Shown here: in pieces, positions 22,488-33,110 of the stretch | Position numbering within the stretch: position 1 is the first letter of the stretch | How the letters are laid out: each line of letters starts with the position of its first letter | Source of the DNA: Takifugu bimaculatus | Taxonomy: Eukaryota > Chordata > Actinopteri > Tetraodontiformes > Tetraodontidae | Direction of reading: 5' to 3' | DNA: 64,000 bases | Assembly (NCBI GenBank): GCA_004026145.2 | Contig: CP034977.1 | Location: forward strand, 2,204,543 to 2,268,542 | Position numbers and translations under genes: made by a program | Notes under the pieces: generated by a model | Seen by the model: the letters and a program-made list of their open reading frames with translations, nothing else | What the model was told of the DNA's origin: nothing | Databases searched by the model: none

Positions 22488-25400
22488 TTAATACTTGTTG
22501 TGCCACTCGCACTGCCCCACGCTCACCTCCTCGATGTCCAAGTTCTTCCTGGATTTGTAAATAAACTCCCCGATTGCTACAAAAACAGAGAGGACGAGTC
22601 CAGCTGCGAGAACGATGAAGATTCCGCCGATGTTTTCCACGCCCAGGGCGCTGGCTTCTTTGCTGTCCTCCTCTGGGCAGCCGTTCCCTCTCCACCACTT
22701 CTCCTTCATCATGTGCAGCTTCCCTTCTTCCTGAAGCTGCAGGATGGCGATGGTGACCTTGTCTCTGTACGGTGAGCCTACAGCACAAAGGCGCATGACA
22801 TCACTGCAGAGGAAAAGCTCTGGGAAGCCATTGCCGCTCCTGTTTCTTACCTATCGGTGTTCCCACGCCGTATCCCTTCGAATCTATTAAGGCCTCCGAT
22901 CTGCGTGAGATTGCAGTTCCGCTGGCTGATGTACTCGATGCTCGTGGACTCCATCAGGAGAGCATAGTCTGTGGTGAGGACCCTCTGAATCCCCTCTCGG
23001 TTATTCTTGACCAGTGCTGTGTTTTTTCTGCTGCTCATGAAGGCCCACATTTTCTCATAGGTTGAGATCTTCGATTTCTGTTGCATCAGATTGTAATATT
23101 GTGGTTACAATAAGGCATTTTGACGTCCACTGTCTCTGCCAACCTGTGATTCAACATCATTTAGTGGGAGGATTACCTTGAAGAAGGTCATAGTGGAGCC
23201 GTCCCTCACCGCACCGTATTCTATTTTGGTTTGCTTCGCCAAGTCGTCTGCGGAGTCGATTGGTGAGTCCATTCTCTCCACGGTGAGGAAAGCAGCCAGG
23301 ATTAGCAGTGTACGAGGAGATTATGATGAGCGTGAAGAACCACCATATTCCACCAACGATCCTCGTAGAGAGAGCCTTGGGCATCAGTTCTGATCCTGTG
23401 GGATGACGACACGCAGTACACCATGGGACACTGTTGCACAGTGGGGGAAAAGGCCACTACAGATTGCCAAAGTGATGGATAAAAGCATTTCCTTTCACTA
23501 GGATGAAGGTATACGTAACATTCCCTCAATCATAATCGTTTACCTTGTTGCATGAGCGCTCCAACTCCAAACCAAACGCTGTTTATCAGGGTAAAGTTGT
23601 TTTCAACCACATCTGAGTCGGGGTTGCAGGGGTGAGGGTTGTACCACTCATAGGGAGTGAACCTGAAGGGGAAGAACCAAGCTGTCTGCTCAGCAATTTA
23701 GAAGCCAATTTGGTGAGAAACAGCTCATCTCTGTGCTAGTTTTCGGGGATGCGCAAGTCCGGTCCTCGAGGGATGGATTCAAGCCGGGTTTGCTTCCACC
23801 TGGGGTTTCGCTTCCCTTGTTGAAAGAGTTTTTGCTTGGTAGGACACAAAACCCAGCTTGAATTCATCCCCCGAGGGCTGGAGTTGCCCACCCTCGATTT
23901 AAATACATTAAATCAGTCCTTCCTAAAGCTACAGAAAAGCAAACATCTGAGACACTAAATCGATGCTTAGTTGATGAATCATGGCGTTATGGCCTCTTAC
24001 CGGGCAATAACGAACAAAACGCAGCTGACGCCAAGACATGCCAGCAAAACATACATCCAGATATCTGGAGACAAGGGGTTGAGGAAGGAGAACACTCCTG
24101 GATTGGTGCCATTGGGTTTGTGGTAGAGGATGCTGATCCCCAGAGTCATGAAGGGCTTGGAGAAGTCTATCACTTTCTCCCTCACATAGGTGATGGTGAG
24201 AGGGGCCACGGCGAGGTCGGCCACCTGACGGAGGACAAAGCGGGTCATGACCTGCAGAACCTCCTCCTGCAGGTCTAATGAAGGCCGGTACTCACGTGGT
24301 CAATGAGCTCTCGCACCATGCCGTTCCACTCCCCTTTGTCATTCTGGGCTCCGTATTTGCCATCAGACACCAGTTTTACCTCGTAGGAGAAGCCCAAAAT
24401 GTTGGAGAGTTCTTTGAGCAGGTCCAGGCAGTAGCCTTCGAAGCGGTCGTTCCCATAAAGGGGTTTGTCTGATTTCTTGTACATGACGTAAGGGTTTTCC
24501 TGCAAACGGCACCTCCTGCTTGAGTAGATTCATCAAAATGATCCAGTGAGTTCTGCGGACCTTTACGTACCAGGATGGTTGTGACGATGAGCGTCCTGTT
24601 GGCCATTGAGTCGGTCACATTCGTCGACGAATCCTTGTTGGTGTCTGTCAGATTTAGGCCCGTTTGAGAGTTCCAAACACCGATCTGTGAAGGGCAAAAT
24701 GAGCAGTTACCAAAGTGCCCCAAGATCAAAGGTCATGTATTCATTATGATGAATGAATGAATGAGGACCAAACAAATGCAGGAGTGGGGGAGGGGGCAAG
24801 GAAAGGAGGTCAAATACCACGTTTTGTGTCCAGTATGGAATTATTTCACTTTTTCTCCAGCAGCTTATTCATTTTAAGGGGAAAGGTGACAGGGGGCAGC
24901 AGGTAAACAGGTGTATCAACGGTGCTTTATTCTCCCAGGCAGCTAAAGTACAGACCTTTTTCCACACTTTATTCAGGCGATTGTTGCCCGTGATTGTCTT
25001 GCAGGAATTATAAAGAGAGAGCATTTTAATGAATCGTTGAGCCTCGAACCCGAGGAGAAATACAATAGTCAGTGATGCGTAGATAACAGCTCTGATCTTA
25101 ATTCTGATCTTCCACAGACCCGCAAATGGTCCGATTAGAACAACAAACAACAGTGCAGAACAGACTGCAATCATACAGTAGTAATGAGGACAGTGAATAT
25201 CAGAACATTTGAAATTTCCCCAACAGCCATCAGGCTCGAGACAGTTCAGAGAGTTTACCTTCTCCAGGCTGTCCTCTTTCAGACTGATGACGTCTAAATC
25301 AAACTCTTTACGCAGTCCGTCTGTTTTATTTATGGTTATCTGTCCGGTCAGCCCGTTCCACTGTGCCTGTGGCGTGAAGAGAAACACAACCCATGAATCT

Positions 25401-28400
25401 GTGATTTCATCAATGCAAAGTAAAGCAGAAGTCTAGGAAATTCATTTTTTTTTTAAACTGAATAGCTGATATTGAGCGAAGAACATGGACAGAGGTGCAT
25501 TCTGGTGGACATGTTGCATTGAGGGTGATGTAAATGGAGCAGGCAGCCGTGGCCTCTGTGTCAGCAGCGGGGGCTCAGAGGTACACACACTCTGGATGGG
25601 GAGGGTTACTCAGCGGGAAAACAGTCAGGTTAAATCTCGATTACATGTTACAGGCAGCTTGGGGAAATGTGCTGCAGCTTCGTCGCGCACTGGAGCCCCT
25701 TTCATGAAAGACAGCCCTCCACATGCCAACAGAGTAATCCTTTTATGAGTCAACGGGGGTCCATGCCTGAGAAAGAAATGCCACATTTTCTTGCCTCGAG
25801 AAAAACATCAAGGCAAGGAAAACCAACAAAAATGACGCGATGGTCATCAGTAGGCAAGGAAAGATCTTCTGATATCTGCTTCCAGTGCATCCACGGGCGG
25901 TCTCATGGTGTGAGTTGGTGTTAAACTCTTGATTAGACTGTTTCACACACACATCTGTGAGACCTACTTGGCCCGTAAGTCCAGATTTATTCCTGTCATT
26001 AAGTCCTGTCATCTTGGTTTAAATCCACAGCAATCAAAAGCGCCTCTGTCTCGAGCATGTGTCAGCCGACCATGTGTTGCCGTTTAGACGTGTGGTCACG
26101 ACAAGGATTGTGTCAGATTGGAAAAGAGATTATAAAAAGGAAGGCTGCCAACCAAAGATACTGCTGAAACCCAATTGGATGCCCACTGGTGGACTTTTAA
26201 ACCTCTTCTCTGCATAGCATAACTTTTACTATCGAGATATATGAAGTTCTGGTTCAGGCCTAAATTATTTAAAGCCTCCATCTACAAACGTCATGGAGGA
26301 GCCATCAAAGTTAGAATTAGAAATTAGAAAAACCAGATCACTCGGGTGTAACTGGAGACAGTATGTCCCAAAAGAAGGGCAGTTGTGGCGCCTTCGTTCA
26401 CCAAACTCACGTCTTTCAGCATGTTCATGAAGCGTGACCCGAAGCGCCAGGGTTTGTGTCGGTGACATTGGAGGGAGCTGACCGTGATCTGGGAGGCACG
26501 TTGTGATGCAGCAGCCACCATGTAGACGGCGTCATACATCAGCGCCGCTTCGGTCTGAAAGAGAAACTCGGCCATTCTTATCGAAGAAAAACAAGTGTAA
26601 GGAACATTAAAATTGTTCATGGCAACATTAAATATTTGCTTTGTACAGTCGCACACACATAAATTGTAGTCGGTTTTAGAGCATCACTGTGGCAGCAATG
26701 TTGACCTTTAATCTTTTGAAATAGAAGATATGGTTTTGGGTTATCCTCTTATTTAAGTTAAAGATGGAGAAGTGAAACTCACTGTCATCATCCCCTCTAT
26801 CATTCCACTCTCAGCTTTCGAGGGAGCCTGCAGTCGCTCCATGGCCCACTTCTCCACCACCGAGGCCACCTGAGGATTGTCTATGTTGAGCAGGCGGAAC
26901 CCCGTCATGTTGACCCCGCTGTAGCGGTACGGCTCCAGGTCCAGCGCAAACAGGTCCTGTTTAAAGACAAAATGAAGCGCTCCTGTCAAAATCAAAGCAT
27001 GAGGATTTTGTTGTGTCTGCATGATTTCCTTACCAGTGTGGTGAAGAAAAAGTGGTAATACTCTGTCATCATCCCCATGGATAAGATCTGAACAGGATGA
27101 CAAATTCATTCACAGCTTAGCCTTATCCTCCAGACTGTGCAGATGTTATGTGTTATTCACCTGCTTGAGCACGTCCGCCGATGTTTGGTAGGAGCAGTCA
27201 AAGATGACATAGAATTCCTTCCCCTTCTTCATCTCCTTCAACAACGGCCGAGCATCTTTACTTCCCGTGGGGAGCTGGCGGATTTTGATTTTGATGTTGT
27301 ATCTGGAAGGAGCTTTGATCAACTCTTGCAAGCGAATCAATCCTTTATGGGAAAACAAAAGCAGGAGAAGCAACGCTGGGAATAAAAGGCATGTTTGCAG
27401 AAGGCAAATACAAGTGTTATTCACGATGAGCAAGATATGAAAGGAAAATAATAATGTTTGAAATTTTATTTTCATTTCTTTGTATTGTTTAAAAATTAGA
27501 TATGACAGGTCGTAGTTGTACCTTGTTTTCTCATTATCCACATTCATCCAGTCAGTCTAAAATATGATTTTATAAAATGCCTAAATTATTGAGCAATAAC
27601 AGGGTTAGACCACTGACTTATTAGGATCTGCACATAAGATGAAAAGCCAAAGCAAGACTAAATGATCGATGACATTTGAACGAGATGAAGCGCACGCCAA
27701 CACACATAATGCACTCCTCAGTCTGTCCACTAGATGGTAGTCATAACACGTTTTCGCGCGTTTACATACTTTTAAGCGTCGTGTGCTAAAACATAAGTAA
27801 CGTAGCAATATATTTGACTCAAAATTTTAAGAGTAGCTTGATGCCACCTTTACATGGCAACAAATTAGGAAGAACATTTGAAGACGCAAGACTAAAATTT
27901 TGAGTTCGTTTATTTTACGTGCGATCTGGTTACTTCGCTTGAATTAAAATCTTTATTTTTAAACGAGGAAGTAATAGTGCCCCCTGTGGCCAGAGTGAGG
28001 AAATGCACAATAGACGTAGATCCTTTCACACAGCGTAATCGACTTTTGTCACTTCACCCTCTACTGGTGCAAATGGGAAACTACACCAAATTAAATGGCT
28101 CAACGCGACAGTTCCGGATAAAAGGGTACACTTCAGTCAAAAGCGAAATATTTCATATATTTTCGACAAATCTTAAACCTCAATAATTGTAGCTCGGTGC
28201 ACTTACACAACATTTAACGTACAAGCTGAAGCCTTATTTATTTAGCGATACGTTGCTAAACGCGTTAGCATCCTCGTGTGGTAAAAATAAGCTGCAAAAT
28301 GCGTCAGTTATAACAACTCCCATACTTCAAATGAAAACGTCCACATGCGTAAGTGCAAAATGCCATAAAATGATTCTGAATTCGGTGCTTTTCGTAATGA

Positions 28401-31400
28401 GGTCGTAGCCGGATAACTTTTATGTATTTCTGAAGCGATGCGGCGATGAAGAACGTTTCAGTGCCCTCTGGTGGTGAGAATACTGAACTGTGAATGCTTT
28501 AAAAAGTACGACAAAACCGGTGCTCTTTACTTTTATGCAACTTTTTTTATACATCTATTTAATGCATAAAATTGACGTTGTATTTAAAAAAAACTGGCAA
28601 TGTGAGCAGCTGCTACGCAATTTACACCAAATGACTGATCTGACTCACCAGTTGCATCTTCATAGACAACAGTGACTGTTTTCCATTTGTAAAACTGTAC
28701 AATGTCCAGCACCGCTCGGCTTATGGAGGTGTATTCAGGATAGAGGTTGATGTAGAAACTGTCTTTGTTGTCCACCGAGGGGTGTTTCCATCGCGTCTGG
28801 ATGTGAGGGACTTCAAGGGCGTTACAAATTGACTGCACCGCACTGACGGATGAGCTGTGAGAGGGGCCAAATACGGCACCAACGCCCAGAGCCAGCTGAT
28901 CACAGGCTGCGAAGGAAATTAGAGAGGAAATAAGAAATGACAGACTGCAAAATTCAAAAAGGTTTGGAGAATTAGGCAAATTCTCACCTCTTCGTGATGC
29001 CTCAAAGCTGTCAAATAGGTTTATTCTCTGGATGTCGTAGGTCAGTGTGGTGTTTGGCATCAGGGTCCTGTTCCTGTTTATGTTGGTGACAGCAAATTTA
29101 AAGGCCAGTTCTTCAACACTAATGGGCTCATTCTCAAGGGTCTCAAAGATTCCCCCTAAAGGAACAGAAAAAGATAAAAGGTTTTCAGAGCGTCCTTCTG
29201 TCCATCCCCTCCGCTGTATGCTTGTTTGTCTCAAGGTCACAGATCTGACGGTGCACTAATGTGTCCTGGAACTCTCTGCGTATCTGATCCATCAGGCTGC
29301 TGACAAACAAGATTTAATCTCATTCAGAGAAAAGTTTGACTCCAAGTGACCTGCTGATTTGCGGCTTAAATTTCACAATGTGACATCAGAGTTAGTGAGA
29401 TGTTGTTGGCCAGATTCATTCATTCATTCATCTGGTTTCTTTTAGGACAGATTCACAATCAGTTTTGATCAAATCGGGCTTTAGAACATAGCTGGTACAT
29501 ATTTATTACATTATATCATCAATTGTGTGCAAAAAGGGTGAAACCTAAGTTGTCTATCACTTTAGAAATTCTAGGAAGTTTCCTTAATATAATAAAGTTG
29601 TTTCACATTATCTTTCAATAATGCAAACAGTCATTAAGTTACAAGTAAGACTGTCACACAGTTAAATGTGACAATATCTAAATAAATACCAGAAAGAATT
29701 TCATTTTAATTACAACTCAGTTTCCAGCTGTTTGCCCTTTTTCCCACAGGCATCCAGTGGTCAGCATCCTCTGTGCATGTTTGTGTGCCAGGACCTTATG
29801 GATGAGGTTGTTTCAGAACTGAGATGATCATTCTAAAACCCTTCCAGCTCTTAATCCTCCACACGGCTCCAGGAGGACGTGGCTATTGCATGCCGCGACC
29901 ATCAGACACTATATGACTGGTCACGAGTGCTTTACAGTAGATACATCAGGGTAAGTATAAAATACATTTGGATTAAAGCCATAAAAACAGAAATAAGCTG
30001 GATCATCGTGCCCTCACAGAGAGCGGTTAGAGATTCCGTGGTGATTCCTGCCGTCCAGGCACCAGCCTTTCAAATGGAAATCATTTCAAACAGCTGAGTC
30101 TTCAGTGAGGAATTTTAAAAGTCGTCCATTTAGAGTACATTTTAAACCTATAAGTGCAGAAAGAATTAAAGTTATTCCCAACCTTTCATCAGACTGACAG
30201 AGGTAATCTTTTTTGGTCGCAATAATACTAATTATGGAGGTATTCATCCTTTTTTATATGACCTCGCTTTCACATTCAGGCCACATGTAGAAGAGATCCG
30301 TGCGTTCTGTTGCTGAAAATTCTGAAATTGCGATTGATTTAGAAGGAGAACCTGTCTTTAAAATGCTCCCCGTGAGACCTTGATTGTGAATGACCTTTTT
30401 CTTTGCTTTAGCATAGCCTCAAACCCCAAACTGAGAGAGCCTTGTCTCGCTGCCTGGTCCTAGTTACGTCCCTGAGTCTCAGCGAGCCGCTGCTGGGGCC
30501 ATTTAAAGCCCCTCTGTGGTTCAAAAAAAGCCCAGTAACCTTCTCCACCTCCGCAGCTCAGATCCAACTCTTTCATCCACAGGAGAGAAATATTACATGT
30601 TTTTGTCCAACTTTTTTTTCATATAATTTTCCAACAGTTTATTTAAAATAAATGAAAAAGTCATTCTGCTACCTGATGGATGACAAGTTACAAAGAGCTC
30701 CGTTTATACTATCAGCTCACAAATTTGAGCCTCATAAATGTGATGATCAGTGATCAATATATTCCATTAAATTGGTCATGGTTAATTAGTCAGCAGTTAA
30801 TTAACTCGTCATAAGTCCTGAAAGCCAGGATGGGTTCAGGGTTCTGGACCTTCACAGACAAAACCTGCAGAGCTACGAGGAGCCGTTCCTCCTGTAGTTT
30901 GTCAGTTTCGCTCATTCATTCCTTTGTTGTGGTTGTTGTTGTTGTTTGTCTAGGTTTTCTGGGATGTTTCCTACTTTCTCTAGACTCCACCACACCACAC
31001 TGGCCAGTGCTCTCCCAGTTTGTAAAACCAGTCAGGAGAAACACATAAAGGCCTCCACAAACTTATTCCTGCTTCAGGTTCTGCAGGAGATGATTTACAC
31101 CCACTTGTAAGTGGTCTCACCAGCAGTTCCTGCAGTTAGTTTGGACTAAATTCTTAGATTTTCTTCAGAAAATTCAGAACAAACGTCTACAACTTAAATC
31201 AAATTGCTTTTGGACTCCATCAGTCATCGGTTCTGTGTGTCCAGTGTGTTTGCCTGTGATGCGATTTCTGCTTCATATGTGCAGCTGGTACATGATTCCA
31301 AACACTCCAGAGGACTAAATTCACCTGGAATAAGTTTGGACCCTCACAAGAAGGATGACAAGAAAATAGAAATGAATGGAGGTTTACTGTGAAGACCCCA

Positions 31401-33110
31401 AAGCTAAAGGAATTCTGCAAAAATAAAGTTTTCACCATTTATGGTGACAAAGTTCAGCACGTTCTTTATGAATTAAGGAAGCCTATAAAAGCAAAAGAAC
31501 ACAACACCGTAGTGTTTGCTTTCCCGCCTCTCCCCACCCTGGGCCAATTCCGACCCCTCTACTCCCAGTTTACCGAGCCCGGCAGCACCACTCCAGCCTG
31601 GGTCGATGCCAGACTGCGGGTGAATGAGGAGCTCCTATCGGTCTTTGATGTGGAGCACCATGGCTGCTCTGTTCCTCGGCTCCGCCACTTGCAAACCAGT
31701 GACCAGGTTTGTGTGACACATCGACTCCAAACCAGCAGAAATAGAGGGGCAGCAGATCATCGCATCACATGTTTTTACTCTGGCCAATCGCAGCTAATCA
31801 CCCCGTCCCGTTATCGGGGTCAAGTCATAAATAAATCAGATATGATTAATTCATGACGCATGCAAAGAAGAGGAAGCAGGAATTAACAAACAGCAAAACA
31901 GCTCTGGCCCCAAACTGCTGCTGCTCTCCCCAGTGATTAGATTTGGTCACTCCCTAAGTACCATATTTGGATAGGAGAATTTCTGCATAAAGAAGATTAG
32001 TGTTAGTTGTTTAAGGGCTCGGGGGGGTAGATTTATCATTATTACCAAACCCAGAGAAAGGAGAGGACAGCACTCGCAATGTGATTGCAGCAGTTGCCAA
32101 GACAGAGAAATGATAATTGAAGAGGCCACACACCATATGGGAGAGATTAGGATGTGAGCGGGTCATGAAGCGAATGACAAAGATTAGGTGGCCTCAGATA
32201 GTGATAGATGATTTAGAGAGATTATGGAAACTGTTAGAACGCTGGCGGTGGCGGCCTATTGGCCTTCGGGGTTATGCAATGGGGCATGACTGAACGATGC
32301 GTTCAAGTCTTCCCAGGTGAAAGAAATGCAGCGGTCTTCCTGGGCGTTGAACCAAAACAAAGAGCTATTTTTATGAGGACTTGTGAGTGAAGTTTTGGAT
32401 GAGCTGCACCAGAGGAGACAATATTCATTTGAGACTAAACAGTTGTTACTAAATCACATCAGAGGAAGGAAACGAGACAGAAAGGAGAATTAAAGTAAAA
32501 GAGAAGCTGACTGCAGTTTAACAACAGCCTCCTCAGATCAGCCGTCACAACACCGACGCAAACAGGCAAAATAGCCCGTGAGGTTCGAGAACCCGACAAG
32601 GACGGAGCCTCTCTGAGGCTGCTGTGTGTATGAGTGCATATTTCTGCATCACAGACATCATCACGACCCCAGATCCTCTCAACAAGGACTTCTTTAGTCC
32701 GCTCGACTGGTCATTTGTGCATTTATGTGTGTGTTCAAATGAATATATTTCTAGTATTGTAGAGTTCAGAATCCGGTAACATCCATTCACGCCTCTGTCG
32801 TGGTCGAGTTTGTTTCAACATCTACACTTCTACTTAATTACATCTATAAAAAAATAAATAAATAAGCAGGAATAACGTTTGAAACGTGGTGATAATCTGA
32901 CTGTCTTTTCTTATGTCATTGAGAAAATATGTTTCAGGCCATTTAAAAAGCTGCCAGTGGTCTTTAAGTTAATAATAAACACTTAGAAATCACATCGAAA
33001 AGGCACTATTGGCGTTCTTACTTACCGATTCTGAGGACTTGCTGTGAGGTCAGCCAAAACTCTGCCATAAAGTAAATTAGAGAGGATAACAGTCCCTTTT
33101 TTTCCGCCAT
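22488..33110 (-). CDS. grik1: grik1: kainate-type glutamate receptor subunit GluK1, 15 coding exons, two apparent 1-bp insertions
   Basis: Minus-strand exons in order: 33026-33110, 28988-29155, 28649-28906, 27161-27342, 27034-27087, 26783-26956, 26411-26554, 25259-25366, (cassette 24956-24997), 24571-24684, 24296-24499, 24001-24224, 23544-23662, 23177-23395, 22851-23077, 22488-22777. Exon 1 carries the signal peptide and ends QQVLRIG. The amino-terminal domain starts GGIFETLENEP. The ligand-binding segments include YGNDRFEGYCLDLL and VIDFSKPFMTLGISIL. The pore is GALMQQGSELMPKAL, M3 reads SSYTAN before the shift, and M4 is GGIFIVLAAGLVLSVFVAIG. Product about 855 aa without the cassette. Extra bases near 23299 and 22887 break the frame; exon phase demands 218 and 226 nt where 219 and 227 are found. 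The receptor is a ligand-gated cation channel for fast excitatory signalling. The last exon either reads through to a stop at 22488 or ends at the GAG|GTGAGC donor (22527), where human isoforms splice. Confidence 0.94.
22887..22888 (-). other. grik1: Apparent +1 insertion in the grik1 exon before M4
   Basis: The minus strand reads GGC CTT A ATA GAT TCG. Removing one A restores IDSKGYGVGTPIG, the conserved GluK sequence, and makes the exon 226 nt (3n+1) as its flanking phases require. Confidence 0.85.
23299..23300 (-). other. grik1: Apparent +1 insertion in the grik1 M3 exon
   Basis: The minus strand reads GCT AAT CCTGGCTGC. Removing one C restores ANLAAFLTVERMDSPIDSAD, the near-invariant M3 SYTANLAAF motif, and makes the exon 218 nt as phase requires. 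Confidence 0.88.
23745..23895. mobile_element. Palindromic MITE-like element in a grik1 intron
   Basis: About 150 bp whose ends are imperfect inverted repeats of about 45 bp: the left begins GGGATGCGCAAGTCCGGTCC and the right end, read on the other strand, begins GGGTGGGCAACTCCAGCCC. Both continue into CTCGAGGG/CTCGGGGG and GGATTCAAGCCGGG-like stretches. There is no coding capacity. The end sequence resembles non-autonomous hAT-type elements of fish, but I could not find a clean 8-bp target duplication. Confidence 0.5.
24956..24997 (-). CDS. grik1: grik1 alternative cassette exon, 14 codons
   Basis: A 42-nt segment with a pyrimidine-rich acceptor (CTGCAAG) and donor AAG|GTCTGT encodes TITGNNRLNKVWKK in phase 0, between exons ending SLEK and beginning IGVW. 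Human GRIK1 has a 15-residue alternatively spliced insert ending YKVWKK at exactly this place. Use in this species is inferred from position, phase and the shared KVWKK end. Confidence 0.8.
27727..28474. promoter_or_regulatory. Cluster of four CTCF-like motifs in a grik1 intron
   Basis: Matches to the CTCF core CCASYAGRKGGCRS: 27727-27740 (plus strand, 13 of 14); 27977-27990 (minus, about 11 of 14 but a perfect CAGGGGGCAC core); 28054-28067 (minus, 12 of 14); 28461-28474 (minus, CCACCAGAGGGCAC, 14 of 14). They lie in the intron 27343-28648. Binding is inferred from motif alone. Confidence 0.4.
29156..33025 (-). other. grik1: grik1 intron 1, nothing else recognised
   Basis: A 3.9-kb intron between the signal-peptide exon and the first amino-terminal-domain exon. 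Small open frames on both strands show no family signature. It is the largest intron of the gene. Confidence 0.6.
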
